This document shows positions 46,431-58,825 of a stretch of DNA of 64,000 nucleotides, one piece after another. The notes beneath the pieces were generated by a model, which was given only the letters and a program-made list of their open reading frames with translations, was not told the origin of the DNA and ran no database searches. A program made the position numbers and the translations under genes. The stretch spans positions 275,001-339,000 of the forward strand of contig JAFMOC010000243.1 of assembly GCA_019802505.1 (NCBI GenBank), in the 5' to 3' direction. Every line of letters begins with the position of its first letter. The first letter of the stretch is position 1. This DNA comes from Corydoras sp. C115 (Eukaryota; Chordata; Actinopteri; Siluriformes; Callichthyidae).

Positions 46431-49115
46431 TTGCAAGGTGAATTGAATGCTCTTAATTGCCCCATATAGTGTGTGTGTGTGATAGATGGCACTATGATGC
46501 AAGGTGAATTGAATGATCCTAATTGCACCATATAGTGTGTGTGATGGATGGCGCTATGATGCAAGGTGAATTGAATAATCCTAATTGCCCCATAGTGTGT
46601 GTGTGTGAGATAGATGGCACTATGATGCAAGGTGAATTGAAAGCTCTAAATTGCCCCATATAGTGTGTGCATGTGTGATAGATGGCACTATGATGCAAAG
46701 TGATTTGAATGATCTAAATTGCCCCATATAGTGTGTGTGATAGATGGTGCTATGATGCAAGGTGAATTGAATGATCCTAATTGCCCCATATTGTGTGTGT
46801 GAGATAGATGGCACTATGATGCAAGGTGAATTGAAAGCTCTAAATTGCCCCATATAGTGTGTGCGTGTGTGATAGATGGCACTATGATGCAAGGTGAATT
46901 GAATGATCCTAATTGCCCCATATAGTGTGTGTGTGTGTGATAGATGGCACTATGATGCAAGATGAATTGAATGATCATAATTGCCCCATATAGTGTGTGT
47001 GATAGATGGCGCTATGATGCAAGATGAATTTAAAGCTCTAAATTGCCCCATATAGTGTGTGCGTGTGTGATAGATGGCACTATGATGCAAGGTGAATTGA
47101 ATGATCCTAATTGCCCCATATAGTGTGTGTGTGTGTGTGATAGATGGCACTATGATTCAAGGTGAATTGAACGATCCTAATTGCCCCATATAGTGTGTGT
47201 GTGTGATATATGGCACTACGATGCAAGGTGATTTGAATGATCTAAATTGCCCCATATAGTGTGTGTGATAGATGGCGCTATGATGCAAGGTGAATTGAAT
47301 GATCCTAATTGCCCCATATGGTGTTTGTGTGATAGACGGGATTATGATTCAAGGTGAATTGAATGATCTTAATTGCCCCATAGAGTGGTTGTATGAGGGA
47401 GTGTGATAGATGGTACTATGATTTAAGGTGAATTGAATGATCTAAATTGCACCATATAGTGTGTATGTAATAGATGACACTATGATTAAAGGTGATTTGA
47501 ATGATCCTAATTGCCCCATATAGTGTTTCTGTGTGATAGATGGCATTATGATTCAAGGTGAATTGAATGATCTTAATTTCCCTATAGAGTGGTTGATTGA
47601 GTGAGTGTGATAGATGACACTATGATTCAAGGTGAATCAAATGATCTTAATTGCCCCATATAGGGTTTGTGTGTGATAGATGGCCCTATGATTCAAGGTG
47701 AATTGAATGATCCTAATTGCCCCACACAGTGTGTGTGTGTGGACTGGCGCCCTGTCCTGTGTGTATCTCCCCCGCGCCCGAAACCCCACCCCCGGCAGCC
47801 CCAAAGGGGCCTATCCCGGCACTTTTTTTTGGTCCATATAGGACTAGAAGGAAAGGCTTAGTGGTTAAGCATGTTCTCCCCAATGCATTAAATTGCCCCA
47901 TATAGTGTGTGTGTGTGATAGATGTCACCATGATGCAAGGTGAATTGAAAGATCCTAATTGCCCCATATAGTGTTTGTGTGTGATAGACGGCCCTATGAC
48001 TCAAGGTGAATTGAATGATCCTGATTGCCCCATAGAGTGGTTGTATGAGTGAATGTGATAGATGGCACTATGATTAAAGGTGAATTGAATGACCCTAATT
48101 GCCCCATATAGTGTGCGCATGATAGATGGCACTATGATTAAAGGTGAATTAAATGATCCTAACTGCCCCATATATTGTTTCTATGTGATAGACGGCCCTA
48201 TGATTTAAGTTGAATTGAATGATCTTAATTGCCCCATATAGTGTGTGTATATGATAGAAGGCACTATGATTCAAGGTTCATTGAATAATCCTAATTGCCC
48301 CATATAGTGTTTGTGTGTGATAGACGGCCCTATGACTCAAGGTGAATTGAATGATCCTAATTGCCCCATAGAGTGGTTGTATGAGTGAATGTGATAGATG
48401 GCACTATGATTAAAGGTGAATTGAATGACCCTAATTGCCCCATATAGTGTGCGCATGATAGATGGCACTATGATTAAAGGTGAATTAAATGATCCTAACT
48501 GCCCCATATATTGTTTCTATGTGATAGACGGCCCTATGACTCAAGTTGAATTGAATGATCTTAATTGCCCCATATAGTGTGTGTATATGATAGAAGGCAA
48601 TATGATTCAAGGTGAATTGAATAATCCTAATTGCCCCATATAGTGTGTGTGTGTGATAGATGGCACTATGGTTCAAGGTGAATTGAATTATCCTAATTGC
48701 CCCATATAGTGTTTGTGTGTGATAGGTGGCATTATGATTCAAGGTGAATTGAATGATCCTAATTGCCCCATATAGTGTTTGTGTGTGATAGGTGGCCCTA
48801 TGATTCAAGGTGAATTGAATGATCTTAATTGCCCCATATAGTGTTTGTGTGTGATAGATGGCCCTATGATTCAAGGTTCATTGAATGATCCTAATTGCCC
48901 CATATAGTGTTTGTGTGTGATAGATGGCCCTATGATTCAAGGTGAATTGAATGATCTTAATTGCCCCATATAGTGTTTGTGTGTGATAGATGACCCTATG
49001 ATTCAAGGTTCATTGAATGATCCTAATTGCCCCATATAGTGTTTGTGTGTGATAGATGGCACTATGGTTCAAGGTGAATTGAATGATCTTAATTGCCCCA
49101 TATAGTCTGTGCATG
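46431..49115 (+). repeat. ~64-bp minisatellite derived from a V-SINE interior
   Basis: About 40 units of CAAGGTGAATTGAATGATCC, TAATTGCCCCATATAGTGTG, a GTGTGT stretch and GATAGATGGCACTATGATT. The first two blocks are the V-SINE segment seen at 196-250. At 47738-47825 and 49111-49175 units run on into the SINE 3' part (GACTGGCGCCC, GCGCCCGAAACCCCACCCCC, CCTATCCCGGC), which shows the source. All units lie in the same orientation. Confidence 0.92.
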
Positions 49116-49870
49116 TGTGTGGACTGGCGCCCGAAACCTCACCCCCGGCAGCCCCAAAGGCCTATCCCGGCCCTCTTTTTTGTCCCTATAGGCCTCAAAG
49201 GAAAGTCGGTGGCGCCGAAATCCGTCCCTGTGCTAAAAGCTCGGCGTCAGGGTTTGGGTTCTAATGCGTAATGCGAGAATAAGTACTCCGCTTGTTAGTC
49301 CGCCGACAACTCCCCCGAAACCGCGGCGCAGGAGACGCGGAAAACAAATCAGAACACGCATTACCGCCAGCCTTATGAAAAATGCATGCCTATCCCGGCA
49401 GCGGTGCTGAGGAGGCGATTATTTCCAGTTCTAACGGAAAGCGTGGGGGGGCGGGGGTAGCGGGGGCGGGCGGGGGCAACAGACGAGATTTCATTTCTAA
49501 TGTAAATACTTAGCAATATCAACTCGGCAGACGCGGCCATCCGTCAGGACGCCGCCGGGAGACCCTCGCGGGACCCTAACGAGGACCCCCAGGATCCGGC
49601 GGGGAGGTTCCGTAAGTCGTTAGGTTGTGCGACGGAGTTCGGGGGTGGGGGGGGGGGGGGGGGTGACGGATGAGGCGCTCTTCGCGGCTAACGAGGCTAA
49701 TCCGTTTTGCGGAGAGTTTTCGCAATAAAACGACTCGGCGGTTCCAACCTTCCCGCCGGAGAACCCGCGCTAATGCGCCCTTATACGTTCACGAGTGCGC
49801 CCGAGTTACCGGATTGGGGATTTTATTTTTTTATTAAGGCTCACTGCATGTTCTCGCTTTTAGAACATCG
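49116..49870. other. Unique intronic island with G runs
   Basis: It contains single-copy-looking sequence such as GCGTAATGCGAGAATAAGTA, ACGCATTACCGCCAGCC and TTCATTTCTAATGTAAATAC, plus G runs near 49445-49476 and 49645-49663. No phase-compatible exon was found. It is a candidate for a conserved intronic element purely because it is the largest non-repetitive part of this intron. Confidence 0.4.
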
Positions 49871-49874
49871 AGAC

Positions 49875-50532
49875 AGCAGGAGGGAGGCAGGCCGGTGGCC
49901 AGCGGGAGCCTACGATACCGTCGGGAGGCAGATCTGCGGCCAGGGGGACCCTACGATACCGTCAACAGGCAGACCGGCGGCCAGGGGGACCCTATGATAC
50001 CGTCGGGAGGCAGATTGGCGGCCACGGTGACCCTTCGATACTTTCGGGGAGCAGACCGGCGGTCACGGTGACCCTACGATACCGTCGAGAGGCAGACCGG
50101 CGGCCAGGGGGACCCTACGATACTGTCGGGAGGCAGACCGGCGGCCAGGGGGACCCTACGATACCGTCGGGAGGCAGACCGGTGGCCAGGGGGACCCTAC
50201 GATACCGTCGGGAGGCAGACCGCCGGCCAGGGGGACCCTACGATACCGTCGGGAGGCAGACCGCCGGCCAAGGCGACCCTACGATACCGCCGGGAGGCAG
50301 ACCGGCGGCCAGGGGGACCCTACGATACCGTCGGGAGGCAGACCGGCGGCCAGGGGGACCCTAATATACTGTCGGGAGGCAGACCGGCGGCCAGGGGGAC
50401 CCTACGATACCGTCGGGAGGCAGACCGGCGGCCAGGGGGACCCTACGATACCGTCGGGAGGCAGACCGGCGGCCAGGGGGACCCTAATATACTGTCGGGA
50501 GGCAGACCGGTGGCCAGGGGGGCCCTACGATT
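49875..50532 (+). repeat. 41-bp GC-rich minisatellite, about 16 units
   Basis: The unit is GTCGGGAGGCAGACCGGCGG followed by CCAGGGGGACCCTACGATACC. Because 41 is not a multiple of three, the open frame across it shifts reading through successive units. That argues against coding. Confidence 0.93.
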
Positions 50533-50639
50533 CAGGGGTAGTACCCGGCATGAGGTGTGAATTGAGGGGACAAACAATTGGTCATGGTTTCAATGTTCTC
50601 ACGTGGTTCTCAGGGTTCTCCAGTCTCCAGTCCACAACC

Positions 50640-50800
50640 CAAAAACCTGTACAACAATGTGAATTTGCCCCTATGAAGACCCATTGGTGTCAATCCATTG
50701 ACGCCATATCTGCCTAGCGCCCCAAATGTTCTCCTCTGGATGGGCATGGGGAACCCCCCCTCCCCATGACTCTAGGATTAAGCGGAAGATAATGAATGAA
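50640..50800 (+). mobile_element. V-SINE 3' part with tail
   Basis: CATATCTGCCTAGCGCCCCA, CTCTGGATGGGCATGGGGAA and AGGATTAAGCGGAAGATAAT, followed by a GAATGAAT tail. The tail appears to seed the following AATGAAT-based array. The body upstream is badly degraded (AGGGTTCTCCAGTCTCCAG). Confidence 0.65.
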
Positions 50801-51310
50801 TGAATTGTTTATGAATAAATGAATCGCTTACGAACTAATGAATCGTATAGGAACGAATTAATCATTTACACATGAATGAATTGTTTATGACTGAATGAAT
50901 CGCTTACGAACGAATGAATTGTTTAGGAACAAATGAATCGTTTAGGAACGAACGAATCGTTTAGGAATGAATGAATCCTTCACAAATGAATGAATCATTT
51001 ACAAATGAATGAATGGTTTATGAAGAAATGAACTGTTTAGGAACGAATGAATCATTTATAAATGAATTAATTGTTTATGACTGAATGAATCGCTTACGAA
51101 CGAATTAATCACTTAGGAACGAGTGAATCATTTAGGAACGAATGAATCGTTTAGGAATGAATGAATCGTTTAGGAATGAATGAATCGTTTATAAATGAAT
51201 GAATCATTTAGAAATGAATGAATGGTTTATGAAGGAATGAATCGTTTAGGAACGAATTAATCATTTAGGAATGAATGAATCGTTTAGGAATGAATGACTC
51301 ATTTACAAAA
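50800..51310 (+). repeat. ~19-bp AATGAATCGTTTAGGAACG minisatellite
   Basis: About 25 units with variants (CATTTACAAATG, GGTTTATGAAG, CGCTTACGAACG). It directly follows the SINE tail and shares its AATGAATG core, so it probably grew from the tail. Confidence 0.9.
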
Positions 51311-51960
51311 GGATTCAGAACCCGTATTTTAGAACCCAACAGAATGGGAACTTTGAAGGAGACGGACCTTAAGGTGACGCCCCAAGGAATGTCGTCTACA
51401 GGCGGCGCCCTTTTAATCCGGTTCTCGCCGTTCCCTCATCGTCGGAACCCGACGTGTCTGAGAACCACCCTGAGGGAACGCACCCCCGCTGCACCCCCTC
51501 TCCGGTTTGTGCCTCGGCAAAACGGAGGCGATGACTAAGTACCCGGTGGGACGGGACACCGCTAATCCCATCAAGTGGGACGGAACTGGCGAGGCTCGTG
51601 ACTGAGGACTGCCTCGTGGTAGAACGTGGAACGCACGCCAATGCAGTCGAGGCCCGGAGATCGGCTGGATGGTTGGGGTCAGAGCACCGGGTTGGTCATA
51701 CAGCGTATGGGGTAATAAGGGTTAAGGGTCTTGGGATCGTCAAGTCAAAACCCACCGTTTGCGTGGTCAAGAACCAGACCCCCGTCTCCAACAGTAGCAC
51801 CAACAAAAGGCAACGACCCCTACAGGGTGGGCAAGTGGCGGCAAGCTACCCTAGCTACTTCACGGTTGGGGTCACAACTCCGGGTCGTTGTAATGGTCTA
51901 ATCCCTCGGGTTTGCCCGGGGTACCCATCAACATCAGCCTAATTCTACAGTAGGGTCGTT
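51311..51960. other. Unclassified intronic sequence
   Basis: Some phrases (GGGTTGGTCATACAGCGTAT, GGGTTAAGGGTCTTGGGATC) look like old mobile-element remains, but no family is recognised. Open frames 51275-51538 and 51598-51942 have no domain match that I know. Confidence 0.35.
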
Positions 51961-52095
51961 GGGGAAAGGGGGTTCCCCATGCCCATCCAGTAGAGAATGT
52001 TTCAGGTGCTGGGCAGGTACACCAATCGATCCCTGGGCACCCACTTACTCACACACACACACACTATATGGGGCAATTTAAAGCTGCCAGTTGGC
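51960..52095 (-). mobile_element. V-SINE fragment
   Basis: TTCCCCATGCCCATCCAGTA, GAATGTTTCAGGTGCTGGGC and CACTATATGGGGCAATTTAA in the minus-sense order of the 24.1-kb SINE. Only the 3' half is present. Confidence 0.7.
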
Positions 52096-54100
52096 CTCGT
52101 TGTCCAATTTTCCAAAAATCCAACTTTCCGGTTCTTTCCCGCGATGAGGGTTCCTTACAATCGTCGTAAAAATGTTGTTAGAACTTCATAAGAACGTCGT
52201 AAGAATGTAGTTGGCGTCATCGACGGCCGGGCAGGTCCGTGGGTCTGGTCCGAGTCCCCAGTCCAAAAATCCAATTTTCCGTTTCTTACCCATGAAGAGG
52301 GTCCCAAACAATCGTCATAAGAACGTCATTGATGCCTCAGTTATTGCCCCCCGGGCAGGTCCGTGGGTCCTGGTCGCTCTGCTTCCTGCAGTCCAAGTCC
52401 CCCGTCCAAAGATCCAATTTTCCGTTTCTTACCCATGACGAGGGTCCCAAACAATCGCCATAAGAAGGTCTTAAAAACATCGTAAGAACGTCATTGATGC
52501 CTCAGTTGTTGCCCCCCGGGCGAGTCCGTAGGTCCCGGTCGCTCCGCCTCCTGCAGTCCGTTTCCCCCGTCCAAAAATCCAATTTTCTGAGACTTGCCCG
52601 TGATGAGGGTTCCTTACAATCGTCGTAAGAACATCGTAAGAACGACGTTGGCGTCATTGACACCTCAGTTATTGCCCCTTGGGCGGGTCCGTAGGTCCCG
52701 GTCACTCCGCCTCATGCAGTCCAAAGATCCAATTTTCCGTTTCTTACCCATGAAGAGGGTCCCAAACAATCGTCGTAAGAACATCGTAAGAACGTCTTAA
52801 AAACATCGTAAGAACGTCATTGATGCCTCAGTTATTGCCCCCCGGGCAGGTCCGTGGGTCCCGGTCGCTCCGCCTCATGCAGTCCGATTCCCCCGTCCAA
52901 AAATCCAATTTTCTGAGACTTGCATGTGATGAGGGTTCCTTACAATCGTCGTAAGAACATCGTAAGAACGTCGTTGGCGTCATTGACACCTCAGTTATTG
53001 CCCCCTGGGTGGGTCCGTAGGTGCCGGTCACTCCGCCTCCTGCAGTCCGAGTCCCCCGTCCAAAAGTCCAATTTTCCGGTACTTACCCGTGACGAGGGTC
53101 CCAAACAATCATCGTAAGAACGTCGTAAGAACGTCTTAAAAACATTGTAAGAACGTCATTGATGCCTCAGTTATTGCCCCCCAGGTGGGTCCGTGGATCC
53201 CGGTCCCTCCGCTTCCTGCAGTCCGAGTCCCATGTCCAAAGATCCAATTTTCCGGTACTTACCCGTGACGAGGGTCCCAAACAATCGTCTTAAGAACATC
53301 GTAAAAACGTCTTAAAAATATCGTAAGAACGTCATTGATGCCTCAGTTGTTGCCCCCCGGGCGGTTCCGTAGGTCCTGGTCACTCCGCCTCATGCAGTCC
53401 GAGTCCCCCGTCCAAAAATTTCCGAGACTTGCCCGTGACAAGGGTCCAAAACAATCGTCGTAAGAATGTCTTAAAAACATCGTGAGAACGTCATTGATGC
53501 CTCAGTTATTGCCCCCGGGGCGGGTCCGTAGATCCCGGTCGCTCCGCCTCCTGCAGTCCGATTCCCCCGTCCAAAAATCCAATTTTCTGAGACTTGCATG
53601 TGATGAGGGTTCCTTACAATCGTCGTAAGAACATCGTAAGAACGTCGTTGGCGTCATTGACACCTCAGTTATTGCCCCCTGGGTGGGTCCGTAGGTCCCG
53701 GTCACTCCGCCTCCTGCAGTCCGAGTCCCCCGTCCAAAAGTCCAATTTTCCGGTACTTACCCGTGACAAGGGTCCCATACAATCGTCGTAAGAACATTGT
53801 AAGAACTTCGTAAGAACGTCGTAGGCGTCATCTACGCCTCAGTTATTGCCCCCTGGGCGGGCCCGTGGGTAGCGGTCGCTCCGCCTCCCCCGTCCAAAAA
53901 TCCAATTTTCCGAGACTTGCCCGTGAAGAGGGTCACAAACAATCATCGTAAGAACGTCGTAAGAATGTCTTTGACGTCCTCGATGCCTCAGTTATTGCCC
54001 TCTGGGCGGGTCAAGGGGTTCTGGTAGCTCCGCCTCCTGCAGTCCGAGTCCCCCGTCCAAAAATCCAATTTTCCGGTTCTTACCCGTGACGAGTGTCCCA
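52096..54100 (+). repeat. ~164-bp tandem repeat, about 12 units
   Basis: Units are marked by CCTCAGTTATTGCCCC near 52337, 52500, 52665, 52827, 52989, 53166, 53342, 53499, 53664, 53834 and 53984. Each has CCAAAAATCCAATTTTCCG, ACAATCGTCGTAAGAAC (with a nested CATCGTAAGAACGT sub-repeat), GGGCGGGTCCGTAGGTCCCG and CTCCTGCAGTCCGA. Length varies through the sub-repeat. Confidence 0.92.
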
Positions 54101-54460
54101 AACAAGTCCCCGGCGCCCGCGCCGCAATCACGCCCGCGGAACCGGAGTCCGATTAGCTTGTAAAAACCGCGGCGCATTTAATCAGCGTCCCGTCTCGCGT
54201 CGCGACTTATTTACTTATTTATTACCTCGTGACGCTCCCGACTCGGTTCCGCGTAATCAGACACCGGCGGCGGCCGGGCGGCGCGGGAATGGAAATGAAG
54301 TCTCACAATCAGACGGCGTCTCGCATCGCGGCGGGCGCGATAATCACGCCATCACGGCCAATAAACGCTTCATCAGCGAGTCGCCAGAGGGACGCTCAGC
54401 GGGACAGGGAACCGCTCGCTGTTCAAGGATGTCCTCTGGGTTGGAACGTGGATTCTTTGT
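54101..54460. other. Unique GC-rich island
   Basis: It contains TTATTTACTTATTTATTACC, GCGGCGGGCGCGATAATCAC and GGCCAATAAACGCTTCATCA. There are no repeats within it and no splice-bounded frame on the gene strand. Possible conserved non-coding DNA, unproven. Confidence 0.35.
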
Positions 54461-56480
54461 ACGAGTTTGCATGTTCTCCCCGTGTCCCTGAGTGGGTTTA
54501 CACTGGGTACTCGAAGACAATAAACCATTGACACGTCTTAGGCACGGGGAGGACATGCAAACTCCCCACTTGTTCTTGGGAACTCCTCGAGAACCTTGTT
54601 GGTTGTTTTAGGTTCATTTTGTTGGGAGCTTTAAGTTGAGACATGGTTCTCGAAGAGTTCCCAAGAGTAACCAGCCATTCCAAAGATGTCTCGGCTTCAA
54701 ACTCCCAAAACCAACTAACCGAAGACAATAAACCATTGACGCGTCTTAGGCACGGGGAGGACATGCCAACGCCCCACTTGTTCTTGGGAACTCCTCGAGA
54801 ACCTTGTTTATTGTTTCAGGTCCATTTTTTTGGGAGTCTAAAACCGAGACATTTTTGGAACGTGGGAGGAAGCCGGGCAACAATGAGACACGGGGAGGAC
54901 ATGCAACCTCCACGCCGAATGGACCAAGTGGGAATCGAACCCAATACAGTTTTTATAGAACCAAACCCGGGACCTTCTTGCTGTGAGGTGGACACTGCAC
55001 CACTGCGCCACCCTGGTAATTCGTGGGAACTCTTCGAGAACCTTGTTGGTTGTTTTAGGTTCAATTTGTTGGGAGCTTTAAGTTGAGACATGGTTCTCGA
55101 AGAGTTCCCAAGAGTAACCAGCCATTCCAAAGATGTCTCGGCTTCAAACTCCCAAAACCAACTAACCGAAGACAATAAACCATTGACGCGTCTTAGGCAC
55201 GGGGTGGACATGCCAACGCCCCACTTGTTCTTGGGAACTCCTCGAGAACCTTGTTTATTGTTTCAGGTCCACTTTTTTGGGAGTCTAAAGCCGAGACGTC
55301 TTTGGAACGTGGGAGGAATCCGGGCAACAATGAGACACGGGGAGGACATGCAACCTCTTCGCCAAATGGACCAAGTGGGAATCGAACCCAATACAGTTTT
55401 TATAGAACCAAACCCGGGACCTTCTTGCTGTGAGGTGGACACTGCACCACTGTGCCACCCTGGTAATTATTGGGAACTCTTCGAGAACCTTGTTGGTTGT
55501 TTCAGGTTCATTTTGTTGGGAACTTTAAGTTGAGACATGGTTCTCGAAGAGTTCCCAAGAGGAACCAGGGTGGCACAGCCATTCCAAAGACGTCTCGGCT
55601 TCAAAATCCCAAAACCAACTAACCGAAGACAATAAACCATTGACACGTCTTAGGCACGGGGAGGACATGCAAACTCCCCACTTGGGAACTCTTCGAGAAC
55701 CTTGTTTATTGTTTTATGTCCGGGGAGGACATGCAATCTCCATATCGAGTGGAACAAGTGGGAATCGAACCCAATACAGTCCTAGAGCTCATTTTTATAG
55801 AACCAAACCTGGGACCTTGGGAATTCTTGGGAACTCTTCGAGAACCTTGTTGGTTGTTTCAAGTTCATTTTGTTGGGAGTTTTAAGTTGAGTCATGGTTC
55901 TCGAAGAGTTCCCAAGAGGAACCAGGGTGGCACAGCCATTCCAAAGATGTCTCAGCTTTAAATTCCCAAATCCAATTAACCGAAGACAATAAACCTTAGG
56001 CACGGGGAGGACACGCAAACTACCTTCTGAATGGACTAACCAAGAACTGTTTTAGGAACTCTTCAAGAACCTTGTCTCGGCTTAAAATAACCAACAAGGT
56101 TCCTGAAGAGTTCCCAAGAATAACCGGGTGGCACAGTGGTGTAGTGGTTAGCGCATCCACCACACAGCAAGAAGGTCCCGGGTTCATTCCTCCCACGTTC
56201 CAAAGACGTCTCGGCTTTAAACTCCCCAAAAAACATAAACAAGGTTCTCTAAGAGTTCCCAAGAATAACCGGTTGGTCCATTCAGTGTGGAGTCTATATG
56301 TCCTCCCTGTGCCTAAGACGTGTCTCGACTTAAAACTCCCAGATTAACCTAAATCTAGAATAATAAACAAGGAGGGTGAAGGTTCTTGGTGTTTAGGTTC
56401 CCAAAATGAACCAGCATGTCCTCCCTGTGTCTGAGTGGGTTTCCTCCCACATTCCAAAGACATGCTGAAAATTCCAAGAA
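54461..56480. repeat. SINE-derived tandem duplications (447-bp period)
   Basis: Segments starting at 54643 and 55090 are near-identical over 447 bp, and a shortened third copy follows at about 55537-55960. They contain CATGGTTCTCGAAGAGTTCC, GGTGGACACTGCACCACTG, ACGGGGAGGACATGCAA and AGTGGGAATCGAACCCA, i.e. a V-SINE tRNA-like head and body mixed with other sequence. The 147-codon open frames on + are shared repeat translation, without domain support. Confidence 0.8.
56127..56200 (+). mobile_element. tRNA-like SINE head
   Basis: GGTGGCACAGTGGTGTAGTG, then GTTAGCGCATCCACC, then GCAAGAAGGTCCCGGGTTCA: A-box (TGGTGTAGTGGTTAGCGC) and B-box (GGGTTCATTCC) at normal spacing. This is the most intact tRNA-derived promoter in the window. 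It is followed by a truncated body and is not a functional tRNA gene. Confidence 0.75.
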
Positions 56481-56628
56481 TAACCACGTGACACAGCAAG
56501 AAGGTCTTGGGTTCGGTTCCCAAGGCAGGAAACAAGAAGGACCCCATAAGACCACAGGTTACCCGACCCTACGGTCCCGCTCCAACGTAGACCCGCCCAA
56601 ATTTTCCAAGGTACTCGGAGCGGGGCTA

Positions 56629-56739
<111 letters not shown>

Positions 56740-56789
56740 TTAATAAGGACCTCCTGACGCTCACGCCAAGGCAGAAGGCCACGGTCACA

Positions 56790-58825
56790 AGGTGACTTCT
56801 TTTAAGTGAATCGTATGAAGTGAACGAGTCGTTCTTTGAAAATGACACTTTTTAGTGAATCATATTAATTTAATGAGTCATTCTTTGAAAATGACACTTT
56901 TTAGTGAATTGTATGAATTGAATGAATCATTCTGTGAACGTGACTCTTTTAAGTGAATCGTATGAATTGAATGAGTCATTCTTTGAAAATGACACTTTTA
57001 ATGAATTGTATGAATTGAATGAATCATTCTTTGAACGTGACTCTTTTAAGTGAATCATATGAATTGAATGAGTCATTCTTTGAACATGACTCTTTTAAGT
57101 GAATCGTATGAATTGAATGAGTCATTCTTTGAAAATGACACTTTTTATTGAATCGTATGAATTGAATGAGTCATTCTTTGAACATGACTCTTTTTAGTAA
57201 ATCATATGAACTGAATGAATCATACTTGGAAAATGACTCTTTTAAGTCAATCGTATGAATGGAATGAGTCATTCTTAGAAAAATTACTGAATCATATGAA
57301 TTGTATGAATTGAATGAATCATTCTTTGAACGTGACTCTTTTAAGTGAATCATATGAATTGAATGAGTCATTCTTTGAACATGACTCTTTTAAGTGAATC
57401 GTATGAATTGAATGAGTCATTCTTTGAAAATGACACTTTTTATTGAATCGTATGAATTGAATGAGTCATTCTTTGAACATGACTCTTTTTAGTAAATCAT
57501 ATGAACTGAATGAATCATACTTGGAAAATGACTCTTTTAAGTCAATCGTATGAATGGAATGAGTCATTCTTAGAAAAATTACTGAATCATATGAATTGAA
57601 TGAGTCATTCTTTAAAAATGACACTTTTTAGTAAATGATATGAATTGAATGAGTCATTCTTTGAAAATGACACTTTTTAGTGAATTGTATGAATTGAATG
57701 AGTCATTCTTTGAACATGACTCTTTTAAGTGAATTGTATGAATTGAATGAGTCATTCTTTGAAAATGACACTTTTTAGTGAATTGTATGAATTGAATGAG
57801 TCATTCTTTGAACATGACTCTTTTAAATGAATTATATGAATTGAATGAGTCATTCTTTGAACATGACTCTTTTTAGTAAATCGTATGAACTGAATGAATC
57901 ATACTTGGAAAATGACTCTTTTAAGTCAATCGTATGAATTGAATGAGTCATTCATGGAAAATTACTGAATCATATGAATTGAATGAGTCATTTTTTGAAC
58001 ATGACTCTTTTAAGTGAATCGTATGAATTGAATGAGTCATTCTTTGAAAATGACACTTTTTAGTGAATCGTATGAACTGAATGAGACATTCTTTGAACAT
58101 GACTCTTTTAAGTGAATTGTATGAATTGAATGAGTCATTCTTTGAACATGACTCTTTTTAGTAAATCGTATGAACTGAATGAATCATACTTGGAAAAATG
58201 ACTCTTTTAAGTCATTCGTATGAATTGAATGAATCATTCTTGGAAAATTACTGAATCAAATGAATTGAATGAGTCATTCTTTAAAAATGACACTTTTTAG
58301 TAAATAATATGAACTGAATGAATCATTCTTTGAACATGACTCTTTTTAGTAAATCGTATGAATTGAATGAGTCATTCCATGAAAATGACTCTTTTTAGTG
58401 AATGGTATGAATTGGGTCATTCTTTGAAAATGACTCTTTTAAGTGAATCGTATGAATTGAATGAGTCATTCTTTACAAATGACTCTTTTGAGTAAATCAT
58501 ATAAAACTGAATGAATTATTCTTTGAACATGATTCTTTTTAGCAAATCGTATGAACTGAATGAGTCATTCTTCGAAAAAGACTCTTTTAAGTGAATCGTA
58601 TGCATTACGGGGGGGGGGCTATTCACTACGACAACGGGGGACTGGGATTCACTCCAGATGTTAAAAGACTTGAATGAGTCATTCTTTGAAAATGACTCTT
58701 TTTAGTGAATGGTATGCATTGAGTCATTCTTGGAAAATGACTCTTTTAAGTGAAATGTATGAACTGAATGAGTCATTCTTGGAAAACGACTCCTTTAAGT
58801 GAATCAAGTGAATCGTATGAATTTA
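56790..58825 (+). repeat. ~49-bp minisatellite with a TGAGTCA core
   Basis: Units of AGTGAATCGTATGAATTGAA, TGAGTCATTCTTTGAAAATG and ACTCTTTTA. Nearly every unit holds AATGAGTCATTC, an AP-1-type heptamer within a near-palindrome. A ~305-bp higher-order duplication is visible (57020-57290 versus 57320-57590). In reverse complement, CATACGATTCACTTAAA resembles the 33-bp minisatellite of 20-40 kb. Confidence 0.93.

Noticed and set aside
54643..55533. Two paralogous 147-codon genes
   Set aside because: Identical frames come from a 447-bp tandem duplication containing SINE pieces; the opposite strand is also open.
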